This document shows positions 37,049 through 50,392 of a stretch of 64,000 nucleotides of DNA, in pieces (position 1 is the first letter of the stretch; each line of letters starts with the position of its first letter). The notes under the pieces are model-generated. The model had not been told where the DNA came from, did not search any database, and worked only from the letters and a program-made list of their open reading frames with translations. Both the position numbers and the translations under genes were made by a program. This DNA comes from Gordionus sp. m RMFG-2023 (taxonomy: Eukaryota > Nematomorpha > Gordioida > Chordodea > Parachordodidae), in NCBI RefSeq assembly GCF_954871325.1, contig NC_088777.1, positions 7,355,366-7,419,365 of the forward strand, read 5' to 3'.

Positions 37049-37987
37049 ATGAAATTAATGCCTATGACTAATAGACAGTCAGATGAAGAAGATTGTATGA
37101 CTTTTGAAGGCTTGAAACATAACAAATATATAGATGAAGAGAATTTTCTAGATTCTAAAGATGAAGATTTGAAAGATTCCTTAAGACTTTTAAACATACC
37201 TTGTCAAAAAAATAACATAGAGAATAAAACTATTTGGTCTATAATATCAAAGAAAATTAGCAAAAACAATAACTGTGATTTAAATTGCAAAGTAATTGAT
37301 AATTTAAATTCAAAAAATAAATTATTAAAGAGTGATAATGAAATAATTGATAAAAATCTAAAATGCAAAAAAGAATATGTTTTAAGTGATTCCTCTATTT
37401 CTCCTGATATTGATAAAGACTTGAATTCAATATATACTGATGTTTTTGATGAGCAATTGGATGAGAATTTTAATCTTTTATCAAATTCAAATGAAAATCG
37501 AATATCAACTAAGTTTAACATTGCCTCAGAGTATATTAACATATCTTCTAAACCAAATTCTGACGAAAATAAAAAGTGGTATCAAAAGTTTAGAGGGACT
37601 TCTAATAACCCTGTCAATAATTTTAACTCCTTTAATATATCAAATCATGTTGATATAATAAAAGATGATAATTTTATAAAAGCTACTATTATATCAGAAA
37701 ATAAAGATGGCCATAATAATAATAAAAATGGAAAGTTATCAAGAAAATTTTCTGCCCCACCTTCATTTAACTTTTTGACTAACTCTTCCACTTCCAAAAG
37801 CTCATTTTCTCAATCTAATTTTAAGGGGAAATCATCTTATCAATGTGCTCAAGATTCTTTATGCAGTGATATAAAAAATGGTTACGACTTTGATAATATA
37901 AACAATAGTGCATCTAAAAATAAAAAAATTAATAAAACTTATTCAACTCTTCATGAGGAAAATTTATCGCTTATATCATTTGATTAA
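37049..37987 (+). CDS. Unrecognised 312-residue Ser/Asn/Lys-rich protein
   Basis: This is the longest open frame in the window; an uninterrupted 312 codons at this A+T content is far beyond chance. The protein is hydrophilic and looks mostly disordered. It has an acidic start (SDEEDCMTFEGLK), many Asn, Ser, Lys and Asp residues, a basic-hydrophobic patch KLSRKFSAPPSFNFL and a C-terminus ENLSLISFD. There is no membrane segment or known domain. The ATG at 37049 is preceded by an in-frame TAG at 37040-37042, but that TAG also forms a plausible splice acceptor (ATATTAG), so this may be the last exon of a longer gene. It is followed by over 800 bases of AT-rich, gene-free DNA. The ISFD-type tail and Ser-rich body suggest an adaptor or trafficking protein, but this is not established. 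Confidence 0.65.
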   Translation: MKLMPMTNRQSDEEDCMTFEGLKHNKYIDEENFLDSKDEDLKDSLRLLNIPCQKNNIENKTIWSIISKKISKNNNCDLNCKVIDNLNSKNKLLKSDNEIIDKNLKCKKEYVLSDSSISPDIDKDLNSIYTDVFDEQLDENFNLLSNSNENRISTKFNIASEYINISSKPNSDENKKWYQKFRGTSNNPVNNFNSFNISNHVDIIKDDNFIKATIISENKDGHNNNKNGKLSRKFSAPPSFNFLTNSSTSKSSFSQSNFKGKSSYQCAQDSLCSDIKNGYDFDNINNSASKNKKINKTYSTLHEENLSLISFD

Positions 37988-38845
37988 TTAATTTTTTTAT
38001 GAATCTCATTATAAATTTAAAATTTTTATGTTACTTTAAAAACAAAAGTGTAATTATTTTTAATATTTTATACTATGATAATATAAATTTAGCTTTATTT
38101 TAGTTATTCCCCTTTCAAAAGGATTATATTATCTATCTTTTTATTCAATTATTTATATATCAAAAAAAAGCATCCAGTATTTAAAAAATTAAATCAAAAA
38201 TATTATGCCAATTATAAATGTGATAAAATTTCATTAAATAATCTTTGTAAAATAATATATGGCATCTTCTATATCACAACAACACAATTACATATCATAC
38301 GACTTGAAATATTATATTAATTTTTTTTTTAAAATAACCATTTAATATTAAAATTATTCAATTTATACAATTGTTATTGGTGAAATAAAAAAAAATATAA
38401 ATTTTGTATTTACACAACACATTTTTTAAATCTAAACCAGCATAAAATTTTGATAAGTACCCTCTTTTTTTAAACTTTCTATTTAATTATAGAAATAAGC
38501 CTAAAAGTTATATTTATTATTATGCATAAATCTTATTTTTTTTTGTATTACCTACAATCTCATTTTTGATTTATAACATCAACTATTTTATATTATTATA
38601 ATTAATATATTATGACATTTATGAATTTTTGTATAACAATTTTTATTAATATTTTTTTTAGAAAATTTATATAATTAATAAATTATTTATTTAAAAAAAA
38701 ATGCTGTCAAAAAAAACGTAAATAGTTTTGTAACAAAATTTTGATAAGGCCATATTCATATTATAATTTTTTTAAACTCACTCAACCATAACTTTAACAA
38801 TATTTTAAAATTTATGGAGTTTTTGAAATTTGTATACATCTAAAT
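37988..38845. other. AT-rich spacer, no gene seen
   Basis: Very AT-rich sequence downstream of the 312-codon frame. No open frame, repeat or RNA gene was recognised. Confidence 0.5.
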
Positions 38846-39176
38846 TAGTGATCTGCATCGGGCCTAATTTTTTAAGCCCCTCCCCCGGCCTAAAATTTTT
38901 TTTAGCAAAATACCGACCCGATTTGGCCCGAATTTATTTAAATATAGAAATTAATTTTTATAATTACTCAAAATAAAAGACATATGTTATATGTCGTTAG
39001 GTTTCAATAAATAAAATCAAATATTTTTATTTTACATAAAAATTTAAAATAAAATTGATATATTTAAAAAATTTCCAAGGTCCGACTCGACCCGTATTTT
39101 TGTTAAATATTAAGCCCAACCCGCACCCGATTATTTTAAGTAAAATTAGGCCCGAGCCTAACTTTGCAGATCTCTA
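38846..39176. mobile_element. hAT-type MITE, family M2 (331 bp)
   Basis: It starts TAGTGATCTGCATCGGGCC and ends TTTGCAGATCTCTA. The target duplications are ATCTAAAT (38838-38845) and CTCTAAAT (39177-39184). It is in the opposite orientation to the copies at 27275 and 62393, since the GATGCAGATCACTA end lies on the left here. Confidence 0.75.
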
Positions 39177-39602
39177 CTCTAAATACGTCTCCCCAAAACG
39201 AATGAAACTACGAATCTCGTAATTGTTTTATTCGTTTAGCCAAAATGTATTTAAGTATAAAACAAATTATTCGATTCTCAAATACGAATAGTTATTCGAA
39301 TCGAATACATAAATAATGGGAGGAGGGGGAGGGAATTATAGTCTTTTTTAATTATTCTCATCCGAAAAATATTGTGGATAATTGTTTTTAATTTGTTTTC
39401 ACTTTATTTTCCACTTATTGTTAATCACTTCTTTTTTTTGGAATCCATTTATTTTTCATTTTTTTAAATAAAATAAAAAAGATACCTGTTAGAAGAATAT
39501 AATTTATCGTTACGAATAATGAATTACTTCGAAATAATCCATTTATTTGATTCGTATTTTTGTAGGTACAAAGTAGTGATGTTTTTAGTACAACAAGGAA
39601 AG

Positions 39603-39787
39603 TAGTGATGCAGAATCGCTCCATTTGAGCCCATTTTTTAAAACGGCTGACTAAGTCAGTATTTTATCTAGAAAAAAAAATACTACGCTAGCCTGAAGAA
39701 TTTTCTATAAATGAGACACTAAGGTTTCGACATTTATTATTCGATGAGACCTTTTTAAAAAATCGGATAAGTCATTTTGCAACACTA
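39603..39787. mobile_element. hAT-type MITE, family M1 (185 bp)
   Basis: The left end is TAGTGATGCAGAATCGCTC and the right end TTTTGCAACACTA. The family core GCCTGAAGAATTTTCTATAA is present. Flanks AAGGAAAG and AATTAAAG match at six of eight positions. Confidence 0.6.
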
Positions 39788-42700
39788 AATTAAAGTATCG
39801 ATAAAATTCAAACGAGATATATTTATTTATTTTTTTACTAAATATTTATAATTATATATGATATTTTATTATATTATTGTCCCACATTTATCTTCCGATA
39901 TCTATTTTTTTTAAGTATATTATTGGATGTTGAAAATTAGAGGTTTTCATTTTACAAAAAGTTAGGTCCCGCTCCTTAAAGTTTTACGCGTCGTCCCTGG
40001 CCCGTTGAATTTTTGATGTACTAATCTTCTGGCCACCACATTTCTAATATTTTAATTTTTTTTCCACCAATGTCAAATTAGAAAAAAGATAAATAAATAC
40101 GAAACATTATAACTTTATTTTTACTCCAATTTGCAATTCCGCCAGTGGACCATTTTGCCCCGGACACTTTCCTCTTTTTAAAAACTTATGTCCATAAAAT
40201 ACTAATTCACACATTGGAGGCCAAAGAATCCTTTTTCTTAGGACAAAAAATACAAATTAAATTATTTGGGATAGGTCCTAAATTGCTAAAACAAAAATCG
40301 CTAAAGATTGGAAATTTCTCTTAAATCTCCTAGAAAAATTTTTAAGTAAATTTGAAATTAATATTAATAGATGCTAAAGTGTAAATGTATTTACGTTGAG
40401 TTATCAGAAAAATTACTAAAAAATAGTGGAAATACTATCATTGCTCCCAATTTGGGAATCATATGGATCATATTTCCTCCATTTTTTTAAAAATTCTCAA
40501 CTTAAATACGAGTGTTTGCTCTCCTAACATTATTTAATATTAATTTCAAATTTACTTAAAAAAATTTTCTAATAGATATAAGCGAGATTCCCAATTTTTA
40601 GCGATTTTTTGTTTTATTGATTTAGAACGCAAACCAATTATTTAAATACAATTATTGCGCGTTTTTAGAGACTCAATTAATGTTTTTCGTGATCATGTAC
40701 CCCCCCCCCCTCTTCGTTTTAATATGATTATGTATTTTATATCGTTTTTTAAAATCGTAATGTATAGTCTTTAATTTTTAATATGTGTATTTGAATAAAC
40801 ATAAATGTTTTCATTTTAAGGTTCTTATATAAATCTCTTCTATGACTATTTATTTCTATAAAAAAACCGTTTTATAAATAAATTATCGATATCTGATCTG
40901 TATTGTGAATTTATAATTTGATGCTATCATTAATAAATTGTTTATTTTATATGGTGAATTTACTTTATTATTTATAGATTTAGAATTTTTAGTTAGACAG
41001 CTCTTAAAGAAAAAATACAAAGAAATAAGCGAATTGTAATTTATTTTCAAATAAAATAATATTAATCGGAATATTTGAAATTTAGAAAAATATCATAATT
41101 TTGATTCCCGGGTTGGCTTAAAAAATTTTACGATCAGAGATTTGTGAAGCCTTGCCTGATATTTTATGTATAAATTGTCAGATGCACGAATTGCCCTTTC
41201 CAAGACCGTTATTAAAAAAAAAATTAAATATTCCTGGCACGTTTTAAATTTTTATTAAATTTCCCCAGATAAATTTTAATCCAGTCATTATCAACAAATT
41301 GCTACCAGAAAACTTAGAATATTTAAATATTGACATTAATCAATGATCTAAATTTGATTCCTAATATCTGATTTAAATATAATCTCACTCCTAAATTTTC
41401 TATTCGGATATATAATGGAATCTCTGTCTTAGTAAATAATTTAAAATGTCGGGGAAAGGGAAGAAAGAAATAGAACAAAATTAAAACTAATTATCTGCCG
41501 TTATTAGATGTTTGAAATATATCTAATATATTTAGTCATATCGAGTAAGCCTCATAATTTGGTCAACCAGTATCCTGTCAGTCATAATCATCTTTTCTCC
41601 AATTATTTTGTTAAAAAAAGGGCATGAATGAATGAAACAAATATACCCCTGCGTTTGACCAAGTTTCTTATTGGCCAGAACTTACTCAAATTAATTTCAT
41701 CTGCAGTGTTAGTTAAGAAAAACTACAATTCAAAAATTTTATTTTTCCTAAATAAAATTAGGATGCGCTAATATCGATTAAATTACTTTAATTATATGTT
41801 CCTAGTGAAGGAATCATGCAAAATTCAACAGTTATTATATCATGGATTTGGTTAGCGAATCAATGATGTAACAATAGTATCAGGATTAACGATTTATTAA
41901 TTTAAAATATGCATCAAAATAAATTGGCCATGGTTTCCATTTATAATTTTTTTTAAAAACTTTAACAAATCAGTTTTACAATTCATTTATAAAAATAAAA
42001 ATCAGGGATCCAAACTGTAAATATTCAGTTAATAAAAAATAATATTATCGGGTCGGTTTGAACCTTTCCCATACAAGAGTATTAGAATTATGAAAATAAA
42101 TATATATTTTATCAATTATTCTCTAAAAAAATTAAAATATTTCCAAGATTCTCTTCTGTCAAATTATACCCGTAAGTAGGAAGAATAAATTTTAGGGCTG
42201 AGAACACATCTATATGTTTGACTACTTGGATAGCTGGCATCGTCGTAAAGGGGATATAGAAAATCTTCATTTATCATCTTTTAAAAGAATAAAAATATTT
42301 CAGATTCACCAGCATTTTTAAAGGTTCGGGTGGTAATCTTTTTACAAATAAGGTTAGATAAGTAGTCGCTGTTAATATAGGTTTAACGGTTCAGTTTTAG
42401 CTTGAATCATGGGACCCCGCTATCCTTCACATTCCCAAGAGTTCAAAAAAAAAAATTTTTATTTAATTTTTTTCAAAATTACTTTTTTTTAAAAGTTAAC
42501 TTTCAGGTATAAAAAATTTTTTAGGGGGCTCGACTCCCTGTATGACCTCACCCCCTTATAGTGACGCGACGGGTTTGAATTCCTGATTTTTTTTTGACCA
42601 TAATAGCGTGCCACTATGTTTCAAAATGTGTTTCTCAAGGTACTTGGCACAAAATTTGGATTATGGTTTAAATGGATTTTTTTTTCCCGGTAATAACGCA

Positions 42701-43128
42701 TAAATTAATATTTTTGAGTTTATTTTATCAATCTATATATTTCTATTATAGATTTATAAATATATGCGTTTTTCCAATTATTTTTATCTACTCTATAAAA
42801 TTTTTAATCTTTTATTCTGGAAAGATTAGTTTTTTTGTTTTTGAATTCGGAATGGGAAAGATTAAATTTTTCGAATCTAATAACAATATTATTTGTATGG
42901 ATATACGAATTTTAAATTATTCAATTTGTACATAAAACAATTATTCATTTTGAATTTTCGAATCGATTACAAATTATATCCAATTATTTGATTCGTTAAA
43001 TTTTATATCACGATTCAAAAAGCAATTACATCGTAAAATCGTAAGATACAAAAATATTCCAATAGTCACACACATTTTGAGTTTAAATAAATGTTGGCTC
43101 CAAGTTTCAAATAATACTTTACAGGGTA
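39788..43128. other. AT-rich region, no gene seen
   Basis: Only small landmarks occur: a C11 run at 40700-40710, CGAAT-rich words near 42950-43010 like those of family M3, and an 87-codon Phe/Ile-rich frame at 42672-42935 that looks like chance in low-complexity DNA. No promoter or RNA gene was recognised. Confidence 0.45.
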
Positions 43129-43318
43129 ACATGCATCCTATCATGTTTTGTTTGTTCCGGTAGTCTCTGACACTTGTGGATCATATGGAACCCAATCACT
43201 AAAATTATTCAAAACAAAAGGGCAATGGTTACGTTTAATCACAGGTGATAATACCTACGACAAAGAATATCAATCGAAATTTGTCGATCCAATTGTATAT
43301 CTATACATGGGTCATTAA
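43129..43318 (+). pseudogene. Retroelement C-terminal fragment
   Basis: The frame reads VVSDTCGSYGTQSLKLFKTK, then GQWLRLITGDNTYDKEYQSK, with stop at 43316-43318. The P-V-V/I-S-D/E-T-C/L-G...L...G...TG series matches the extreme C-terminus of a group of animal reverse-transcriptase elements. A fragment of what looks like the preceding part of the same protein type lies at 53.6-54.0 kb on the other strand. Assigned from recalled motif pattern only. Confidence 0.4.
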
Positions 43319-45082
43319 GCCCCGCCGACCTTACCTATATTTTAATTTTATTTATTTATTAATTTCTATTCTATTAATTGATATAGTATGTTAATTATAA
43401 TTTTAAAATACTTTTAAATAAATGTGACAGTTTATATCTCTATATTATATCTTAATTAAATACTATTTTGATGACTTTAGGTTAAAAAATATTTATTTTA
43501 TAAGGGGAGAGGAGTGCAAAAATTCTTTCACTGGCCTTAAATTTTAAAAGTCAGGCATGGGAGCGATATTATAGAAGTTATGTATAAAATTTTCAAATCT
43601 AACCTAAATAAAATAGAATATAATAATGCGTACAAATTGTGCACTTACGTTTTGTCGTAATTTTTAAATAAAAAACGTAAAGCGTTCCTTGTTTAAATTG
43701 AGGTTGTCTTTTTATTAATATCCGTCGATTCAAAATTTTAAATAAGTTCTTAAAAAAGGATTTGTATTTGAAAATTACATTATCGTCTGCCTTCTTATTT
43801 CTTTAATTTCTAAATATTTCTTCTTCTGATATATAAGTAAGTTATTTATATTACATTTTATAAAATATTACAAAGCGAAGAATAAAAAAAATATTGAAAA
43901 GCAAACCTGTTTGCGCTTTTTTTAAATGGTTGCTAACGCCAAACGATAATTTTACTAATTTGCAAGAGGCCATTTGAAATGCATTATTCTTGCAATGCAG
44001 CCTTTGAAATGCTCAATTTGTGCGCACTATTATGCAAGGTTTATAAACGATATAACGGATATGACAAATTGCAAACAACATCGGACATTTTTTTTTTAAA
44101 TTAAAATATTAATTTTATATTGATTTTGAAATCATGTTGTTTGCCTTTTTTAAAAAATATATATAGTATATAAAATGATTAATTTTCTATCTCCTAAAAC
44201 TTTTTAGCTTTTTTTTAAAAAAAAATATATAAATATTGTACAAATCGGGGAAAAAAAGAATGTGAATAATCATCAAATTTCTTCCAGAAAAAATCGATAT
44301 CTCAAACTTAATAATTTTATATATTAATATACGTAGTAAAATTTATTTTGGGATACGATGTACTATAAAATTTAAAAAAAAAAACTATTCAGTTTAACAA
44401 GATATGGAGTATTTTTAGATTATGGTACAGGAAATTATTTTTAATCATATGACCTGTCAGATTTTACAGGAATTATAAAAATAATGAGATGATGGTAATT
44501 GATATAATATTTATTGAGATAAGAAAATAGGCTTAACTCTCTATGTAAATGTATGCGTAAGACGTCTAGGGTACGATTGTAAGTTTTTCGAATTCGGCTC
44601 GATCTACCATTTTATTGTTGGACCTATCCGATCCTACATTCAACCCGTTTCGAACTCTTATTTTAGGGTCTTATTTGAAAAAAAAAATTTAGATTGAGGA
44701 AAAAATAATACAATTTTCAAGATTAGTGAACATAAAAGATTATTAACGTTAGAGAAAATAAAAATCCCCTCTCCCCACCAATCCCTTCCACGTGACTGAC
44801 TACTCTTTTTTTATTTTGATAAGAATATCTAATAAGCGCCATTTAAAATACAAAATAATTTAAAATTTTACCGAGTGAATGTGTGCCAGATCCACAGGAA
44901 TGGACTCTAGTCCGAAATAATATTTTAAAATTAAGGTCTAAATATGACCGAACCTGAAAGCGTATTTTCGAGTCACATCGACACGAGTTGTAAGGATTTC
45001 CTCCTCCGCCATTCAAAAACTAAGATACATTTCCATTCTATTTTTTAAATTTTATACTTTTAATTAAAATAAAATTCCTTTC
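43319..45082. other. AT-rich spacer, no gene seen
   Basis: No gene or repeat with clear ends. Two slightly GC-richer patches (44560-44670 and 44880-45010) carry words such as CGAACTC and CCGAACCTG, suggesting decayed transposon pieces. Confidence 0.4.
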
Positions 45083-45976
45083 TTAAAGGCAATTAAAAAT
45101 TAGGTTTCTGGGTCTTTCGAGCTTTTCTCTGTTCTGCGATTCTAGTTCCTCGAGATTTTGTTTTCTTATTTTTCTTAGTTGCGAAAAGATGGGTAAGGTT
45201 TTTTTTGGCTCCTGACAAAAAAAGCAAATACCAAAATTAAAAATCAACCCTATCTTCAAAAATTTATAAACAGCACATTTTGCTTAGACCCTCCCCTTAT
45301 TCAACTCATATGCCCTTGATGTAGATACCCTATTAGAAAGTGATTTTGAGGATTTAGTATTTAGATATAGATATGAGTTCGACAGGACATTGAATGACTG
45401 CCCGCCATAATAGGTAAACAGGATATAAGGAAGGACAAAAAAGTAATATTTAATACAATTCTTGAGCATTTTCCACAAATAACTAAAATAAAATTTTATT
45501 TTCTCCCCGAAAATTTGAAGAGCATCACCAAACTCATGTCAGGAAATGTATAACTTATTCATTTTCGTTAAAAAAAATTATAAAATTTATAAAGTATTAT
45601 AATATTTTTTTTTATACATATCCATTTTATCAAGAAATTTTTTTATAGAAATAAAATGAATACGATTTTCGCATTTCTAACAATTCTGGTTTTAATTAAA
45701 ATTTTTACATTTTTGTTTTGCTTTAAAAACAAAACTGTTTAAAACAATTCGTGATTATTATGAACAAGAATCAAAGATGACAATTTAATTTATTAAGATA
45801 TATAGTTCATCAAAATCATTCTTAAATAACATAAATAAAACTAAAAAGTAAAAATATAAAGTAAAAAATTATAAAACTTTCTTCTTTACTTTTTCTTGAA
45901 TATTTAATTCGATTTCACTATTTAAAGATTTCTTGCTAAATGGAGGAAATTGTGGAATCCTATCGAGAGTATGATC
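45083..45976 (-). CDS. Possible two last exons of an unrecognised minus-strand gene
   Basis: Candidate exons are 45976-45890 (29 codons, DHTLDRIPQFPPFSKKSL...) and 45211-45083 (43 codons including TAA). The first follows an acceptor GACTAG and ends at donor GTAAAG. The second follows a strong acceptor (T-rich tract then TGTCAG). They join in phase 0 to give about 71 residues ending in a charged helix (LRKIRKQNLEELESQNREKL). A second open frame in the terminal exon (stop at 45093) encodes a Lys/Arg-rich tail but does not join in phase. No homologue was recognised and no further upstream exon was found, so it may not be a gene. Confidence 0.25.
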
Positions 45977-46280
45977 CTAGTCACGAGACTAAAATTTACA
46001 TATCATCAATAATTATTTCATAATTGTCATTTAATTTGCTTACAATAAAACATTTCAATTATCCTTACAAATTTTATATTCAAATTAACGTATAATCTTT
46101 ACATTTATAAAAAATAACTTTTCTTTTCCAATATACGCATTTGACAAAAACATGTTTTTTTTAAATTTCATTACATGTTGAAGCTAGTCCAAGTAATAAT
46201 CGTTTTATTTTTCTATCTACAACAATTTACATAATATAATTTTGTTAAGACTTTTTTTTTAAAGAGAGGAGAACTCCAGG

Positions 46281-46462
46281 TTAATGTTAAACTACTTGAT
46301 TTGGGCCAATTTTTTTAAAAACGGCTAACTCAATATTTAGTCCAGAAAAATATTACGCAAGCCTGAAGATTTCGATCATAGATGGCATAAAGGTTTGGAT
46401 TTTCGAAGCTTAAGGCAACATTTATCTGTCTAAAATATTCAATTAGCCGTTTAACAACACTA
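46281..46462. mobile_element. hAT-type MITE, family M1 (182 bp)
   Basis: The left end is TTAATGTTAAACTACTTG and the right end CCGTTTAACAACACTA. The core CGGCTAACTCAATATTTAG...ATTACGCAAGCCTGAAGAT is well kept. Target duplications are weak (five of eight). Confidence 0.6.
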
Positions 46463-49400
46463 ATTCTAGTAATAAATATCAGTGCTAATGAAGCATTTAT
46501 AATTCGAAATGAAAGGTTTGTAAATTTTTTAAAGACCTAAACAGTTTATAAAAGCTTCTACTAATATTAACTTATCAATTATCATCATAACGTAAATGAT
46601 ATTTTATCTAAAGCAAGCCATTTATTTATTTTTTAGAATTCTGCCATATTAGCTATAAAAACCTTAATCAATAATAAATTCATTTGCTCAAAATAAATGT
46701 ATATATATTTTATTTTAATTTCGATATTTTTAAAAAAATTTTGGTAATAAAAATAAAATAATCTATATAATCTAATCTATATAATCTAATCTTATTTTTG
46801 TTTTGGTTAATTTGACAGCCTGCAATATGAGTAATCCACCGTAAATTTATATAGAAAAATAATAATTAATTAAAAAATAAATGTTTTAGCCACAATCTTT
46901 TTTTGGGGAGAACCCGAGTCAGAAACTTGGACTAACTTTTTCAAAATTTTTAGGAATATTTGAATCAGTTTTGCAAATTTTCAGCAGGCGGTTCTAATTA
47001 ATATTAATAGTGCAGCTAATTTATGCATAAAGAATATTGTTCAAACTGTTGCGAGAGTTCATTATTAGAGTATAAACGGAATTTGAGGCCTGAACCAAAT
47101 CTGCAAAAGAAGAACCATCGGAACTGCGCTAAATCTATGAACCAGAGCCAAACCTCTTCTTAGAATTCTTAGGAACCGGAATAGTTTTTTCAAACATTCA
47201 GAAACCTTCTTGGACTCATTCTGGTTTTAGTTCTGAACTCCGTTAGCAAACATTGGGGGTTCTTTTATAGACATTAAGACGTTTGAATTAGTTAGATATA
47301 TACTAGAGATCTGCAATGCCCAGCCTGTTACCCGATCCGGGCAACGTCTAGAAAATATTTACAAGGGCCCGGCAAAAAGAATTAACTGGTGGGGCCCAAA
47401 AATATCCACGATTTAGGGCAATCTAATAAACGAGATCAGAATAGGAACGAAAAGAATTCCTTTTAAAATACAGGAAGTGGTCTTTAGATAATTGTGTATA
47501 TAGTAGAAGTCTGCAAAAGGCAAAATATTTTGACCCGGCATGGTTTGAATTAAACTTTCACCAGGCTCGGTTCATTTTTTATCCTGTCCTATTTCTTTTT
47601 TCTATTTTTTAAAAAAAAAAAATTCTGTCAATGATGATTTACACAATGTTTTGAGATTAAATTAAAATTCAAAATTATGATCACAAATGTGAGCAAAAAA
47701 AAAACTTAATAATGATGTAGATTATATTGTAATTAATTTTAAAAAAGCTTATTTTTTTTGTAACTGCCGGTTTATTCCTTCCCCCGTCTCGCCCCCAAAT
47801 TAACCTTTTTATGGCTTTCTCCGGGCCCGACTTTTACCTTATGAAGAAAATACAAATATTTTATATACAAAAAGTATATTAAAACAAATTTTAAAAAATG
47901 TTATAAGATACAAATTTATCAGAAACCTGCAGAAGTATCAATCGCTTAGCCCGGCCCGGATTCGTTATAAAAAATTTTTTTTGGCCCGACCCAGATTTTT
48001 AAAAAACCGAGCAGAGCTTTGGACCGGGTTTGTCTGAAATTTATAATTAGGATATATAATATTTTCATTTGGTAACAAATTAATGAACCTCGTGGTGTCA
48101 TTAGAAAATTGCCATTAAATAAATATTATAATGGATATATATAAATATATAATTATCATGTTTAAAAAAAAGAGAACTTTTAATGCAATATAATTATTCG
48201 CGTATAGGCAGAGTTTTAAACAAAATAGTAAATTATGAATAAGCCCTTAAAACAATAATAATAAAATTTAATTATATGAAAAATAAAAAAATATATATAA
48301 TTATAAAAAATGAGAATTTAAATTCATCCATCCTTCATCGACGATGGCGATAAATCTTTATATCATAAATAAAATCATCAATTAAATCTCCACTCTTTTT
48401 TTAGCAATTCTTTTAAAGGAAGCAAATAAAGCCTAATTTCTCGGACATTCTAGTATCGTCTTATATCAGAAATTGACACTGATTTAAATTCCCCTTAAAA
48501 GCATTGGAAGATATTTTATAACCATTCCTTTTGAAATCTTAATTAAGCAACAGCAGATAAAATAAATTGTATTTACATTGATCATATTAAATTTAGAATA
48601 TATCGTTTTTTTTATCTGATGTAGGAATGAAAATTATGTGCCTGATGTAAAGTCTACTTCTTATTTTAATCAATTTTAAAAAAAAAGATAGACCAAGGAG
48701 CCTTATGTATATGTGGAGTTCTCAAATTGATGATTCCATTATTTTAAAGCTCATTTATTAAATGAATATACTCTTTTTTATTGAAGACGATATTATAATA
48801 ATATGATATCAAATCAATATTTAATTAATATTTATAAAGATAATATAGAGAAATTTTTAATAGTTTTTTATTACTGCTAAAAAAAAATTTCGTTTATAAG
48901 AATTACTATTTATTTTTTTTATAAGAGGACATGAATATAAATTATTTTGGGTAATTGTAGAAGGTATAAGAGGTCTGCATTGGGCGGATTTTTCTCCCGC
49001 CCCGCCCATACTTTGAATGGGAATGGTCGAGGTTTTATAAATATTTTCAACATAGGGGGGGGGGGTGGCTGACGGGTTAAAAAATTTAAAGTGATGGGCG
49101 GGTGAATTTTTTTCTATTTATCAGGCGAAATGAGCAGAACAGACTTCAATTTATTAAAAAAAAATAGTTTTAATTAAAAATACATTTAAATAAATGAATA
49201 AAGATTCGTTTTTCTATAATGTTCATATTCATTAAAGAACCGAATGTTATAAATTTGATATCACATGTAAATTCTCAAATCCTCTGCACATAAGATTGTT
49301 TCTAGCCCTCCCCTTTTAACCGGTAAGTTTTTTGATAGAAATTTTGCCTTTTTTTAAAAAAAAAATAATAAAAATTTGTATATACCTTTTTTCTAAAAAT

Positions 49401-49605
49401 TTTAATTTTACTATTACATTTTTTTTTTTTTTATAAAAAAAAATGTCCCTTTTTTTAACGAATTCAAAGTTTTGGCACACTAACCTATAGCAATATTATA
49501 TTTTAATTACAATTCGCGATCGATCATATCATAAAAAAGGTTGATTTGTAATGTGAACAACAACTATTAAATTTTTTCAAAAAAGAATAAATAAAACAAT
49601 AATAA
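46463..49605. other. Region of decayed hAT-like repeats, no gene seen
   Basis: An M2-type left end (TAGAGATCTGCAATGCCC) begins at 47306. GGCCC-rich words continue to about 48020, with another partial end (AGAAGTCTGCAAAAGGC) at 47506 and one at 48973 (AGAGGTCTGCATTGGGC), so nested, decayed M2 relatives are likely. A G11 run lies at 49055-49065. No coding frame stands out. Confidence 0.35.
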
Positions 49606-50392
49606 TTCAGTTTTTATTTTATTTTTTCCCCAATGTGGCTAAATAACTAATAGCCTGTTCCGCATCATAATTAAACAGAATTTAATATCGAAATTAAAAT
49701 ATGGTTCGGTTTCGGGCTGGTTTTTTTTACGGAGGATCTAAATCTGTCCAGTTTTTCGATTCCTCTTTGCTTTTCTAAACTATGACTAAGGTCCATAACC
49801 TGAACCTTTTATCAGTTCAAGCGCATAATGTTAGATAACAAGTCCAAACTAGAGCGTTGTAAAATCAAATTCAGTTTTTATTTTATTTTTTTCCCAATGT
49901 GGCTAAATAACTAATAGCCTGTTCCGCATCATAATTAAACAGAATTTAATATCGAAATTAAAATATGGTTCGGTTTCGGGTTGGTTTTTTTTACGGAGGA
50001 TCTAAATCTGTCCAGTTTTTCGATTCCTCTTTGCTTTTCTAAACTATGACTAAGGTCCATAACCTGAACCTTTTATCAGTTCAAGCGCATAATGTTAGAT
50101 AACAAGTCCAAACTAGAGCGTTGTAAAATCAAATTCAGTTTTTATTTTATTTTTTCCCCAATGTGGCTAAATAACTAATAGCCTGTTCCGCATCATAATT
50201 AAACAGAATTTAATATCGAAATTAAAATATGGTTCGGTTTCGGGTTGGTTTTTTTTACGGAGGATCTAAATCTGTCCAGTTTTTCGATTCCTGTTTGCTT
50301 TTCTTACTATGGCTAAGGTCCATAACCTGAACCTTTTATCAGTTCAAGCGCATAATGTTAGATAACAAGTCCAAACTAGAGCGTTGTAAAAT
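49606..50392. repeat. Tandem repeat, 3 x 264 bp
   Basis: Three head-to-tail units start at 49606, 49870 and 50134 and are nearly identical. Each runs from TTCAGTTTTTATTTTATTTT to AGAGCGTTGTAAAAT. The third unit has a small deletion near 50300. Very high identity implies recent amplification. No open frame. Confidence 0.92.

Noticed and set aside
39421..39624. 67-codon minus-strand frame
   Set aside because: Hydrophobic low-complexity translation of AT-rich DNA overlapping the end of an M1 MITE.
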